Assembly: GCF_900230185.1 (NCBI RefSeq)
Contig: NZ_OCSR01000002.1
Location: forward strand, 2,852,001-2,916,000
Direction: 5' to 3'
Length of the DNA stretch: 64,000 bases
Origin: Burkholderia sp. OK233
GTDB lineage: Bacteria > Pseudomonadota > Gammaproteobacteria > Burkholderiales > Burkholderiaceae
A program made the position numbers and the translations under genes. The stretch's first letter is position 1. Every line of letters starts with the position of its first letter. Below are positions 54,715 to 64,000 of the stretch, one piece after another. A model generated the notes under the pieces. That model had not been told where the DNA came from. It made no database searches and worked only from the letters and a program-made list of their open reading frames with translations.

Positions 54715-55304
54715 ATGTCTGATCTATTTAGTCTGCAGCCAACTTTTGTAGAGATCGACGGCCTCAAGTTGCGTTACGTACGCGCGGGCCGCGAGAATGG
54801 CACTCCTGTGCTTCTGACGACGCCGTGGCCAGAAAGTCTCTTGGCTTTCCACGCACTGTGGCCGGCGCTCACTGAAGCGGCGCCCGTGATAGCTGTCGAT
54901 CTGCCAGGCTTTGGGCGCTCGGAAGGGCGGCCCGAAGTGATGTCGCCGACAGCCATGGGGCGGTTCATCGCGCAATTCATCGAGAAGCTCAACATAGGGC
55001 CGGTTCATGGCGTTGGTCCCGATGTCGGCACTTCCGCGCTCTTGTTTTCGGCAGCGGCCTCGCCGAAACTTTTCGAAAGCCTCGTGCTGGGAAGCGCGTC
55101 CGTTGTACTTGAACACGCAGGTAGCCGTGTTCTAGACCTCATCGGCGCACCAAACGGGGCGTTTGACGGTCTCGAAGGAAGCGACTTGGCCTTTGGAGCG
55201 CTTTCGCAGCTGATGCGCACGCCTGTGCCTCGGGAAGCTGTCGAGGATTACCGGCTTTCGTCAGCTGGTGGCCGCTGGGCGGCTGCCGCGCAGTACATCA
55301 AGAG

Positions 55305-56159
<855 letters not shown>

Positions 56160-56591
56160 GTAAGGGCATGGGTGCCTCCACACGCGGGTGACTATCATGT
56201 TTGGCTGTCACTATCCGTCATTCAGCGAAGTCACAACAAACACATCGTCACAGTTCACCTGAGCTTGACTAGCTGTTTGCACTACATCGGGATGCGACGC
56301 GGTGGTTTTCCAGACTTCAGAACTGCGACCAAAGCGCCGTTATCCAGAGTGGAGCGAGAACCTGTGGCGGAAACCCAAGCTTCATCTCGATGTTTTCACG
56401 AGATTTTCTGATGAGCGTATGCCCCGCCTTCACCGTGACGCTCGGACGGCTTCAGTTTCTGGTAGGGTCTGTCGTATCAGGCTAGTCAGCACTTCATGGA
56501 AGTTGTTAGCTTTTGAATGTGTTGGCCGTCCTGCAATTGTTCACCATGAGAACCAGTCGCGCGCTCAATGTTCCCATGCCATCCTGGTAAA
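56160..56591. other. Gap before the split diguanylate cyclase
   Basis: No supported gene. The cyclase start near 56592 follows TGGTAAA; no strong ribosome site is visible. Confidence 0.45.
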
Positions 56592-57555
56592 ATGATTCTG
56601 TCACCTCGCAGATGGTGGTCGGCCATATCGAAGGCGGCGGGCAGTCGGCCCGTCGTCGCTGGGCTGGCGTGCACGGGCGTCGCCACAGCCATGGCAGCTC
56701 TCACGTTGGCGACGCTATATACGGGGCGAGCCGACGCGCTCAACCACGCCCAGGAGACGGCGGCAAACCTGGTGTCGCTGATATCAAGCGACCTTTCCAG
56801 GAATGTCGAGATTGACGACCTGTCACTCAAGGCAATGGTTGATGGCGCGCAGCAGCCAATAACGTGGAAGCTGCCGCCGGGCATTCGGGACGCCGTCCTG
56901 TTCGATCGGGCGACGACTGCCGTTTATCTCGGGGGAGCATTCATACTCGACGCTTCCGGGCGAGTAGCCGTGTCGCAAAACAAGATGGCTTATCCGGCTG
57001 TTGGGCTTAATGACCGTGATTACTTTATTGCTCAGCAGCGCAGCCCGAACGGCGGGCTATATTTTTCGCATCCGTACCGGTCGCGTCTGCGCGGCGGTAA
57101 ATGGTCGGTTGCGCTTACCCGACGCATAAACAATCCCGATGGTTCTTTCAATGGCATTGCGGTTCTGGCTATCCGGATGGAATATTTCCAGTCGCTTCTC
57201 TCCAGGGTAAGCACGGGCCGAGCGGGCTCAGTTTTCGTTGCACTAGACGACGGAACGCTATTGGCACGAAAGCCTTACGTTGAAGAGGCCATAGGGATAC
57301 GTGTACGCTCTGCAAGCTTCGACTACATGCGGACTCATCCGTCAGGTTCCTTCGTCGCCAAAGCTACCGTCGATGGTGTTGAAAGGATGTATTCGTTTTC
57401 CCGCGTACCGGGTACCGCTCTTATTGCGGCGGTTGCTCCGGCGGTTGATGACATTCTGTCGCCATGGCGGCAGCGGTCTCTTCTCGTTGGAATGCTCACG
57501 CTAGCGTTCGGCACGATTTTCGTCGCCGTTTCCTGGATGCTTGCCTTCGCCCTAA
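56592..57555 (+). pseudogene. Diguanylate cyclase with Cache sensor, 5' part (split by IS5 copy C)
   Basis: N-terminal half of a membrane diguanylate cyclase. It has a first helix (VVAGLACTGVATAMAALTLA), a periplasmic dCache-type sensor (FILDASGRVAVSQNK and GLNDRDYFIAQQRSPNGGLY) and a second helix (LLVGMLTLAFGTIFVAVSWM), ending at AFAL. The IS element follows. Removing bases 57556-58895 joins this to the GGDEF part in frame (…AFAL-RDKIRVQEQ…), giving 509 residues. Confidence 0.88.
57552..57555. repeat. Target-site duplication CTAA, left of IS5 copy C
   Basis: CTAA is repeated at 58892-58895 beyond the element. Confidence 0.85.
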
Positions 57556-58891
57556 CAGGCCGGTGAAATACCTCATGTAGCGGTCATCCGGAACGCAGGC
57601 GTAAACGTTGAACGTATGTCATCAATGAGAGCGAGATGGAACGGATGCGTGGGCCAGATGGTTTTACCGAATCAATGTTCACGGTGTTGAAGCTGGACGA
57701 TTTTGTGCCGAAGGACCATCCGTTGCGTCCGATTCGCACCTGGCTCAATGACGCGCTTAAACGCATGGACGATGTGTTCGCGCGGATGTACGAGGCTGAC
57801 GTGAAAGGAGGTCGGCCGAGCATTGCGCCGGAGAAGCTGGTGCGAGCTCTTTTGCTGCAGGTGCTGTACTCAATTCGTAGCGAGCGCATGCTGGTGGAAC
57901 AGATTTCCTACAATATGTTGTTCCGCTGGTTCGTCGGCCTGCCGATGGACGGGACCGTGTGGGACCACTCGACGTTCAGCAAGAACCGCGACCGGTTGCT
58001 CGAACACGATGTGCTGGTGTTGCTGTTCAACGAGACAGTCGAGACCGCGCGCGAGCGCGGATATCTTTCTGGGGAGCACTTTAGCGTCGACGGCACGTTG
58101 ATTCAGGCATGGGCCGGGCACAAGAGCTTTGTGCCCAAGGCAAGTCCGGACAAAGAAGACAGGCCTCCTGACGAACCGCCCGCGCCGAATGACAACTGGC
58201 ATGGACAGAAGCGCAGTAACGAGACGCACCAATCCACGACGGACGAGCAGGCGCGCCTGTTTCGTAAGAGCAAAGGAACCGGAGCGATGCTCTGTTATAT
58301 GGGCCACGTGCTGACCGACAACCGGCACGGCCTGGTGGTCAACGCACAGGTGACGCTGGCGACGGGCACCGCCGAGCGCGACGCGGCCGGGCAGATGCTT
58401 GCTGATGCCGCGAGTGTTGCGTCGCGTGCCATCACGGTCGGTGCGGACAAGAACTACGACACCGCCGGCTTCGTCGGCAGTTGTCGCGCGAATCGTGTCA
58501 CGCCGCATGTGGCGCAAAACGATGGTCGTCCAGGAGGCTCAGCAATTGACGAGCGAACTACGCGCTGGCCGGGTTACGCGGTCAGCCAGCAAAAACGTAA
58601 ACGCATTGAGCAGGTGTTCGGATGGGGCAAGACAGTCGGACGAATTCGACAAGCGATGTATCGAGGACTTGAACGCGTAGACCAGCTCTTCGTGCTGACG
58701 CAGGTCGGCTACAACCTGACGCGTATGCGCACACTTGCCGGTTAAGGGGCAGGAAGCAATGGATAACATCGATATGGCGAACCCGCGAGCAACGTCGAAT
58801 GCCCGCAACGTGTTCCGCGTTTCAAAAGTGCGAACCCAGCATCCGTCGTAATGCATCTGGGCGCATCAACGACGGATATTTCAACGGCCTG
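57556..58891 (+). mobile_element. IS5-family insertion sequence, copy C
   Basis: 1336 bp, ends and length identical to copies A and B. One base differs from copy A at the transposase codon for L130 (CTC in A, CTG here at 58023-58025), a silent change. Flanked on both sides by CTAA. Confidence 0.92.
57636..58745 (+). CDS. IS5-family transposase (copy C)
   Basis: A 369-residue DDE transposase with the same protein sequence as the other two copies. It is intact. Confidence 0.92.
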   Translation: MERMRGPDGFTESMFTVLKLDDFVPKDHPLRPIRTWLNDALKRMDDVFARMYEADVKGGRPSIAPEKLVRALLLQVLYSIRSERMLVEQISYNMLFRWFVGLPMDGTVWDHSTFSKNRDRLLEHDVLVLLFNETVETARERGYLSGEHFSVDGTLIQAWAGHKSFVPKASPDKEDRPPDEPPAPNDNWHGQKRSNETHQSTTDEQARLFRKSKGTGAMLCYMGHVLTDNRHGLVVNAQVTLATGTAERDAAGQMLADAASVASRAITVGADKNYDTAGFVGSCRANRVTPHVAQNDGRPGGSAIDERTTRWPGYAVSQQKRKRIEQVFGWGKTVGRIRQAMYRGLERVDQLFVLTQVGYNLTRMRTLAG

Positions 58892-59461
58892 CTAAGGGAC
58901 AAAATCAGGGTTCAGGAGCAACTCGTGCGTTCGGCGGCAACCGATGCTTTGACCGGTCTCAGCAATCGTCGCGCTCTGGATGCACGCCTCGACGCAGAAT
59001 GGACGCGGGCTGCGCGGCAGGGAAGCCCCATTTCTGTGGCGTTCATCGACATCGACCACTTCAAACGATTCAACGACCTTTATGGACATACGATGGGTGA
59101 CGAAGTGCTTTCGACTGTTGCCGACTGCCTGACTGAGGCAGCCCGCGCCTCGGACGTTGTCGTGCGATACGGTGGCGAGGAGTTTGCCGTGCTGCTTCCT
59201 GACACCGACGAAGCGGGCGCTATCGCTGCGGGCGAGCGGATGCGCAAAAACGTAGAAGGCATGACCCATTTCGCACTGACAAAAGGCCGGCCAGTTGTCA
59301 CGATCAGTGTCGGCTGCGCGACGCGATCGCCGGCTGCGGGCGGAGGCCCTCGGGAACTGCTTCTTGCTGCGGATGAGCAGCTTTATGCGGCCAAGGGCGC
59401 GGGCCGTAATCGCGTCATGCACGAATTGAGCGCAACCGGTTCGTTTGCTACCAGTACTTGA
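58892..59461 (+). pseudogene. Diguanylate cyclase GGDEF domain, 3' part (split by IS5 copy C)
   Basis: Begins at the right CTAA and reads RDKIRVQEQLVRSAATDALT, then GLSNRRALDARLDAEW and the signature VVVRYGGEEFAVLL. The catalytic GGEEF motif is present, and an RxxD inhibitory site (RASD) lies exactly five residues before it. It makes cyclic di-GMP when linked to its sensor. It is cut off from its start codon by the insertion. Confidence 0.88.
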
Positions 59462-59717
59462 CTCGTTGCCCTTGAGCAATGACCTCGCAGCGGTAAGCCC
59501 ACACTGTTCGGCGACGCGCAGATACTCGCGCGAAGTCTGCGCTGGATTCAAATGTCCGGTGCCAGCCGCGATAACACCGGGTTGAACGAAACCGCTGACG
59601 CGGTAGCAGGTGGTCGGCCGGCGGCGTCGCCTTCGATGCCGTTCATCGAGTGTCTCCCCTCGGGTGGGACGATGGCAGTGCAGTTTGCTGCCCCGTCCCT
59701 TCTGAGCGGAGTCCACC
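59462..59717. other. Leader of the IS91-type element
   Basis: No supported gene. Ends with a GGAG site before the integrase ATG at 59718. The left end of the element was not located. Confidence 0.4.
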
Positions 59718-60596
59718 ATGACACCCCTACGTCGACGCATGATCGAGGATATGCGCGTGCGCAACCTCGCCGCCAATACGCAGCGCGCCTATCTCCAGCA
59801 GGTGCGTGCCTTTGCCGAGCACTTCGGGCGGTCCCCGGACCTGCTTGGTCCGGAGGAAGTGCACGCCTGGCAGGTGCACCTGATTGAAGTCCAGCGACGC
59901 TCATCGAGCACGCTGGTGGTGGCCACCGCGGCGCTGCGCTTCCTGTACAACGTCACGCTCAAGCGCAACTGGTCCGTCGAAGAGCTCCCCAGATCGAGGC
60001 GGCCAGGCAGGCTGCCGGTGATCCTCAGTCAGGAGGAGGTCACCCAGTTCCTTGAAGCGATCCGCAGCGTCAAGCATCGTGCCGTGCTGATGGCAGCCTA
60101 CGCCGCGGGCCTGCGCATCTCGGAGGCCACCCGGCTGAAGGTCAGCGATATCGATAGCCAGCGCATGATGCTGCGTGTCGAACAGGGTAAGGGACGCACC
60201 GACCGCTATGTGATGCTCTCGCCACGGCTGCTGGAGATCCTGCGCAGTTACTGGTGCATCGGGCGGCCCCAGTACTGGCTGTTCCCCGGCCGATTCCCGG
60301 ATCAACCTGTCGGCGCCAGCGTGGTACGTCAGGCATGCCAGGACGCTCGCCGCCGCACGGGCATCAGCAAGCCCATTACACCGCATTCCTTGCGCCATGC
60401 ATTTGCGACGCACCTGCTCGAATCCGGCACCGATGTGCGCGTGATCCAGTTGCTGATGGGCCATCGCAGCCTGGCCACCACGGCGCGCTACCTGAAAGTG
60501 GCGACCAGCACGATCTGCGCGACCACCAGCCCATTCGACCGGCTGCCCCCAGGCACCTCGCAGACTTCACCCGAGCCGCCAGCTGAGCACGTCTGA
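59718..60596 (+). CDS. Tyrosine recombinase of an IS91-type element
   Basis: A 292-residue phage-integrase-family recombinase with an N-terminal SAM-like core-binding domain (about 1-85) and a catalytic domain. Active residues are R133 (GLRISEATRL), H223 and R226 (TPHSLRHAF), H249 (LLMGHRS) and Y258 (TTARYLKV). It ends six bases before a possible ATG of the transposase gene. Pairs of this recombinase and an IS91-type transposase are common in proteobacteria. Confidence 0.88.
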   Translation: MTPLRRRMIEDMRVRNLAANTQRAYLQQVRAFAEHFGRSPDLLGPEEVHAWQVHLIEVQRRSSSTLVVATAALRFLYNVTLKRNWSVEELPRSRRPGRLPVILSQEEVTQFLEAIRSVKHRAVLMAAYAAGLRISEATRLKVSDIDSQRMMLRVEQGKGRTDRYVMLSPRLLEILRSYWCIGRPQYWLFPGRFPDQPVGASVVRQACQDARRRTGISKPITPHSLRHAFATHLLESGTDVRVIQLLMGHRSLATTARYLKVATSTICATTSPFDRLPPGTSQTSPEPPAEHV

Positions 60597-60602
60597 GCCG
60601 CG

Positions 60603-61792
60603 ATGAAGGCCCCGCTGGAACTGGCATCCTGCACCGTCACGGCCCTGCATACCGGCATCTGCACGCCGATTCACTCGACCGTGAGCAGTATCGTGTCATG
60701 CGCGCCATTGAACAGTGCCGCACAGCAGCCCTGGGCGGTCACGTCGAGCAGTGCGACGCCTGCGGACACCGGCGCATCGCCTACAACTCGTGTCGTAACC
60801 GGCACTGTCCGAAGTGTCAGTCGCTCGCCCGCGCAGAATGGCTCGACCACCGTCAGGCTGACCTGCTGCCCGTCCCGTACTTCCACGTGGTGTTCACCGT
60901 GCCGCAGGAGATCTCGGCCATTGCATTCCAGAACAAGCGCATCGTCTATGACATTCTGTTTCAGGCAACCGCCGAAACGCTGCAGACGATCGCCGCAGAC
61001 CCAAGGCACCTCGGCGCCACGATCGGCTTCATCGCGCTCCTGCACACCTGGGGACAGAATCTGGTGCACCATCCGCATCTGCACTGCGTGGTCCCTGGCG
61101 GCGGCCTTGCTGCAGACGGCATGCGCTGGGTCGCCTGCAGGCCTGGCTTCTTCCTGCCCGTGCGGGTACTCTCGCGCCTGTTCCGGCGACTGTTTCTCGA
61201 ACGGTTGCAGCACGCATTCGATGCCGGCGCACTGGGTTTCTTCGCGTCACTGGCCCATCTGTCCGACCCGGGCGAATTTGCCCGCTATCTGTCGGGCCCG
61301 CGTCATACCGAGTGGGTCGTCTATGCCAAGGAGCCGTTCGGCGGTCCGCAGCAGGTACTCGACTATCTCGGCCGCTATACGCACCGCGTCGCGATTTCCA
61401 ACCACCGCCTGCTCAGTCTGACCGACGGGCATGTGACGTTTCGCTGGAAGGACTATCGCCATCCGGGTAGACCACGCGCAATGCGCCTGCACGCTCACGA
61501 GTTCCTGCGCCGCTTCCTGCAGCACGTGCTGCCGCACGGGCTGCAACGGATCCGCCACTATGGGCTGCTTAGCAACCGGTTGCGCGCAACACGCATTGCC
61601 GCGTGCCGGCACCTGCTTGGCGTACCGCCTGCCGAAATCCGGATGACGTCCAGACCTGATTACCGCGACCGTTACGTCCAGTTGACCGGCCGATCGCTGC
61701 GCGACTGTCCGGTCTGCAGACACGGTCACATGGTCTGCGTCGAATGCCTCGTGCCTGGCGCGCTACCCCGGGCACCTCCGAACGACCCATGA
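60603..61792 (+). CDS. IS91-family (Y2) transposase, probably frameshifted near its start
   Basis: From 60698 an intact 364-residue frame shows the zinc-finger head (QCDACGHRRIAYNSCRNRHC, then PKCQSLARAEWL) and the Y2-type replicase core (HPHLHCVVPGGG and YLGRYTHRVAISNHRLLS). Upstream, an ATG at 60603 in another frame encodes KAPLELA, which fits the usual start (PALELADI-type). The two pieces would join if about four bases were restored near 60625. Either a frameshift separates them or translation begins internally. It copies by rolling-circle transposition when active. Confidence 0.8.
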
Positions 61793-62269
61793 AGCCCGAA
61801 TCGCCACCGCTGGCAGGCCGGAACCGCCACGTCCTCACGGGGTCGGCTGGACGCGCATGTCCGCGACGGTCCCAGCCTGCCTTCCACGGGCGGCGTAACC
61901 TGTTCGCTAACCACCGCGCTCGCACGTTCCTGGCCAATCGTGCGCCCCGACCCTCGCGTATCCACCCTTCAATCCCCGCATCTGATCGTCACAATCATCG
62001 CGACGCCAATTCAATTCCCATAGCCACCGTCAGTGGAGCGGTTTAGCTCAACGAATTGTTAGCGGAACGGGAACGGCCCGTTCGCCGTGCCTGCGACCAA
62101 CTCGTTGCGCCGTTCCCGTTCCGCTAACAATCCTCTGGGTTATCGCGGCAAAGCTCACTGGAGCGCACAGGGAGCGTTTATGGCATGAGACTATTTTTCC
62201 AAGGGAGGGACTTCCAGCGCAGATTGCCACGGATCGCTAGTCGGCGAGGCTGTGTGAAAACGGCCCGGT
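61793..62269. other. Right part of the IS91-type element with a 21-bp hairpin
   Basis: No supported gene. The hairpin at 62056-62130 may belong to the element's terminus. Confidence 0.5.
62056..62130. repeat. Perfect 21-bp inverted repeat with 33-bp spacer
   Basis: Arms TTGTTAGCGGAACGGGAACGG (62056-62076) and its complement (62110-62130) match exactly. IS91-type elements carry hairpins near their ends, which makes this a candidate end structure. Confidence 0.8.
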
Positions 62270-62303
62270 CACATCAACTGAATCAACGCATTCAGTTGAT
62301 GTG
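62270..62303. repeat. 14-bp perfect inverted repeat
   Basis: CACATCAACTGAAT and ATTCAGTTGATGTG face each other over a 6-base centre. It lies immediately before an IS1182-like transposase fragment and is a possible transposon end. Confidence 0.7.
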
Positions 62304-62308
62304 GCCGG

Positions 62309-62451
62309 ATGAAGCGATTCTTAGAAGGCGAACACCGCAAGCAGGTTACGCTGCTTCCCGAATACCTCGATGATTTCATTGATGACGACAACCCAGTCCG
62401 GATAATAGGTGCGTTTGTCGACGGCCTTGAACTTGGTCCACTCGGTGTCTC
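62309..62451 (+). pseudogene. IS1182-family transposase, N-terminal fragment
   Basis: The reading frame MKRFLEGEHRKQVTLLPEYL, then DDFIDDDNPVRIIGAFVDGL and ELGPLGV, is the N-terminus of IS1182-type transposases. Similarity ends near 62451, after which the opposite strand carries a tyrosine integrase gene. The element is a truncated relic. Confidence 0.75.
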
Positions 62452-62504
62452 TGTCTCCAAAGGGCGGGCAGGCCCATTCCATTTTGGTCAAAGATGACGA
62501 TGAA

Positions 62505-63965
62505 TCACTCATCCTCTACTCCAAGTTCGGTCCTGCCGTTACCTGTTATCTCGATCAGGCGTTTAGCAATCGATTCGACGAATTCCGTAGGAGTTGATTG
62601 TGCATCCTTCGCTAGATCGTGTTGTAGAGCGAGTAAATCCTCGAAAAGTCGATCAGCCGCGTTTAACCGTGCAACCGCCTTATCGACATTTCCCCACAGG
62701 TTCATTTCGTCCCACGCAAAATCAACGTAGTGCCATATGCTTTGTGGTGATCCGTGCCCCGTCTTACCGATCACGCGTTTCAACATCGCCATGTATTCTG
62801 TAACGGTTATCAGATTTCTAGCCTTTCCGCTAGACCGAAGTTGTGCAATTACTTCGTACGTGATAAACCGGTGCCGAAACATACTAAAACAGGCTTCCGT
62901 CCGTTTGTGACCAGCGGCGGCAATAATTCGGTTGAAGTCTCGCTCAAGTGCCCCCTTGCCGATCGCTTGGCAAGAGGAACCAAGGAAAAGCGACTTACCC
63001 GCATTGAGGTGCGGTTTGCGCTCCATCGTGGCCGCAACGAATTTGTGTCTTGCGGCAAGATAGCGTGCGAAGATAGTGGCGTCCACCAGCGAAATTGGAA
63101 AATTGCGTAAGGGGGCGACTGCCTGGCGGCGCTTCCTTGTTGGAATTTGAATTCGCTTCTGATGCAGAATGTCGGAATGATCCTTAACAGATATGTCGGT
63201 CATTTCGGAAGAGCGCAGCCCAGTTCGCTTCATGAGCCAAAGCATGAAATGCCTTCGCGATCTCAGATATTCGAGCTGTGCGGCGAGTAGCCCCGGCCAG
63301 CGTTGGTATCGACAAATATGTGAGGGTTTTTGCGATTCCACCAGACTTAGCTTATCAATACATCGCTCAAGATCTTCAACTACCGATTGGGAAATTGGAT
63401 GCTTTGGATTGCGAATGGAATCGGGGGGCATCGCCCGGTGTGTGTAATAAGACTGTTCCTTCCGATCTTGCCAAGAACTTTTCCTCTGTTTCTTGACGAT
63501 GATTTGAGGTGACGACCTCCATTCACCTATCAGCGTGCCGAGCCAGAACGGCCGAAGTCTTCTCTGATACCACATAAAAAAATGGATGGTCCGCCTAATG
63601 ATTGCGCGTACTGTATTGTTGTTTCTCCTAGGTCCGCCGTCCCAACGGGTAGTTTGTTCAGATTGAAGTTCTTTGGAAAAATCGAGCATATGGCTGTCGT
63701 TGAATGCGTCGAACGAAATGTGTCGACCTCCGCAAAACCGGATTATATGAGACAGCTGGCTAGCGTAACATTTGAGCGAAGCACCCGTTGTCTCATGAGC
63801 GATATCGATGAAATATAGATTGACCGCGTCGCAAGGTCGGCCGTCCGGCCAGTAAATGAACGGAAGATCCTCGACATGTTGAGTGAAAATTCGCGTGCCA
63901 TTTGTCAGCGACAATGCTGAGTATGGCAGGTCGACGGAATGAACGGCGAAGAGCTGGGTTTTCAT
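62505..63965 (-). CDS. Large tyrosine integrase
   Basis: A 486-residue tyrosine recombinase. Active-site residues fit R251 (TGLRSSEMTDI), R364 within CFSMFRHRFITY, H404 (GKTGHGSP) and Y413 (SIWHYVDF). The His normally found three residues before the second Arg is Ser here (S361). The N-terminal 230 residues include a core-binding part and a basic section. No phage genes are in view. Its upstream (higher-coordinate) neighbour is outside the window, and integrases of this size often occur in sets of two or three. Confidence 0.8.
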   Translation of the reverse strand: MKTQLFAVHSVDLPYSALSLTNGTRIFTQHVEDLPFIYWPDGRPCDAVNLYFIDIAHETTGASLKCYASQLSHIIRFCGGRHISFDAFNDSHMLDFSKELQSEQTTRWDGGPRRNNNTVRAIIRRTIHFFMWYQRRLRPFWLGTLIGEWRSSPQIIVKKQRKSSWQDRKEQSYYTHRAMPPDSIRNPKHPISQSVVEDLERCIDKLSLVESQKPSHICRYQRWPGLLAAQLEYLRSRRHFMLWLMKRTGLRSSEMTDISVKDHSDILHQKRIQIPTRKRRQAVAPLRNFPISLVDATIFARYLAARHKFVAATMERKPHLNAGKSLFLGSSCQAIGKGALERDFNRIIAAAGHKRTEACFSMFRHRFITYEVIAQLRSSGKARNLITVTEYMAMLKRVIGKTGHGSPQSIWHYVDFAWDEMNLWGNVDKAVARLNAADRLFEDLLALQHDLAKDAQSTPTEFVESIAKRLIEITGNGRTELGVEDE

Positions 63966-64000
63966 CTGGCGTTCTCTTAACGCGGATTTAGTGACGAGAC

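Overview
The window looks like chromosomal DNA of a beta-proteobacterium in the Burkholderiaceae, most likely Paraburkholderia or Burkholderia. This is inference from the gene set: two 'QSSVTLYG' trimeric porins, an HU protein with a lysine/alanine tail, an H-NS protein with the TGATWxGxGxAPAW motif, an Anbu-type proteasome operon, and a high-GC, GCG/CGC-rich codon style. No rRNA, tRNA or CRISPR array was seen.

Bases 1-30189 read as ordinary core chromosome. In order: the end of a POT peptide transporter, a MocR regulator, HU, the four-gene Anbu operon (circularly permuted ATP-grasp, alpha-E, transglutaminase, Ntn protease), a porin, a YihY/BrkB protein, a YbaK-like protein, a chemoreceptor, a SYLF lipoprotein, a berberine-bridge-type flavoprotein, a quinone reductase-like and an SDR oxidoreductase. 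Then come a striking secreted Gly/Asp/His repeat protein, a nitrilase-family amidase, an NRAMP-related transporter, an FKBP isomerase, a MipA outer-membrane protein, a DUF6765 protein and an H-NS protein with a duplicated DNA-binding motif. The core ends in a cardiolipin synthase that loses its second HKD motif at about 30189.

Bases 30190-64000 are an accessory, insertion-sequence-rich region. Three 1336-bp copies of one IS5-family element lie at 31502-32837 (+), 40952-42287 (-) and 57556-58891 (+). The first splits a periplasmic binding protein gene and the third splits a diguanylate cyclase gene. In both cases removing the element and one CTAA duplication restores an exact reading frame. 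The middle copy has unmatched flanks (TTAA/CTAG) and abuts a 1499-bp IS701-family element flanked by CTAG. Between copies one and two is a catabolic module: an IclR regulator, an MFS permease, a PaaG-like crotonase, an ADP-forming-type acyl-CoA ligase and an FAD oxidoreductase, with palindromes suited to regulators.

After the IS701 element come a second porin and an homoprotocatechuate meta-cleavage operon (hpaG1-G2-E-D-F-H-I, minus strand) with divergent hpaR. A remnant of the permease gene hpaX follows hpaI, and the upper-pathway hpaBC genes are absent. The right end holds a desaturase fragment, an Asp-nucleophile alpha/beta hydrolase, the split cyclase, an IS91-type element with its tyrosine recombinase, an IS1182-like transposase fragment and a large tyrosine integrase.

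The clearest biology is recent gene inactivation by a currently or recently active IS5 element, and decay of an aromatic-acid pathway at its transport and entry end.
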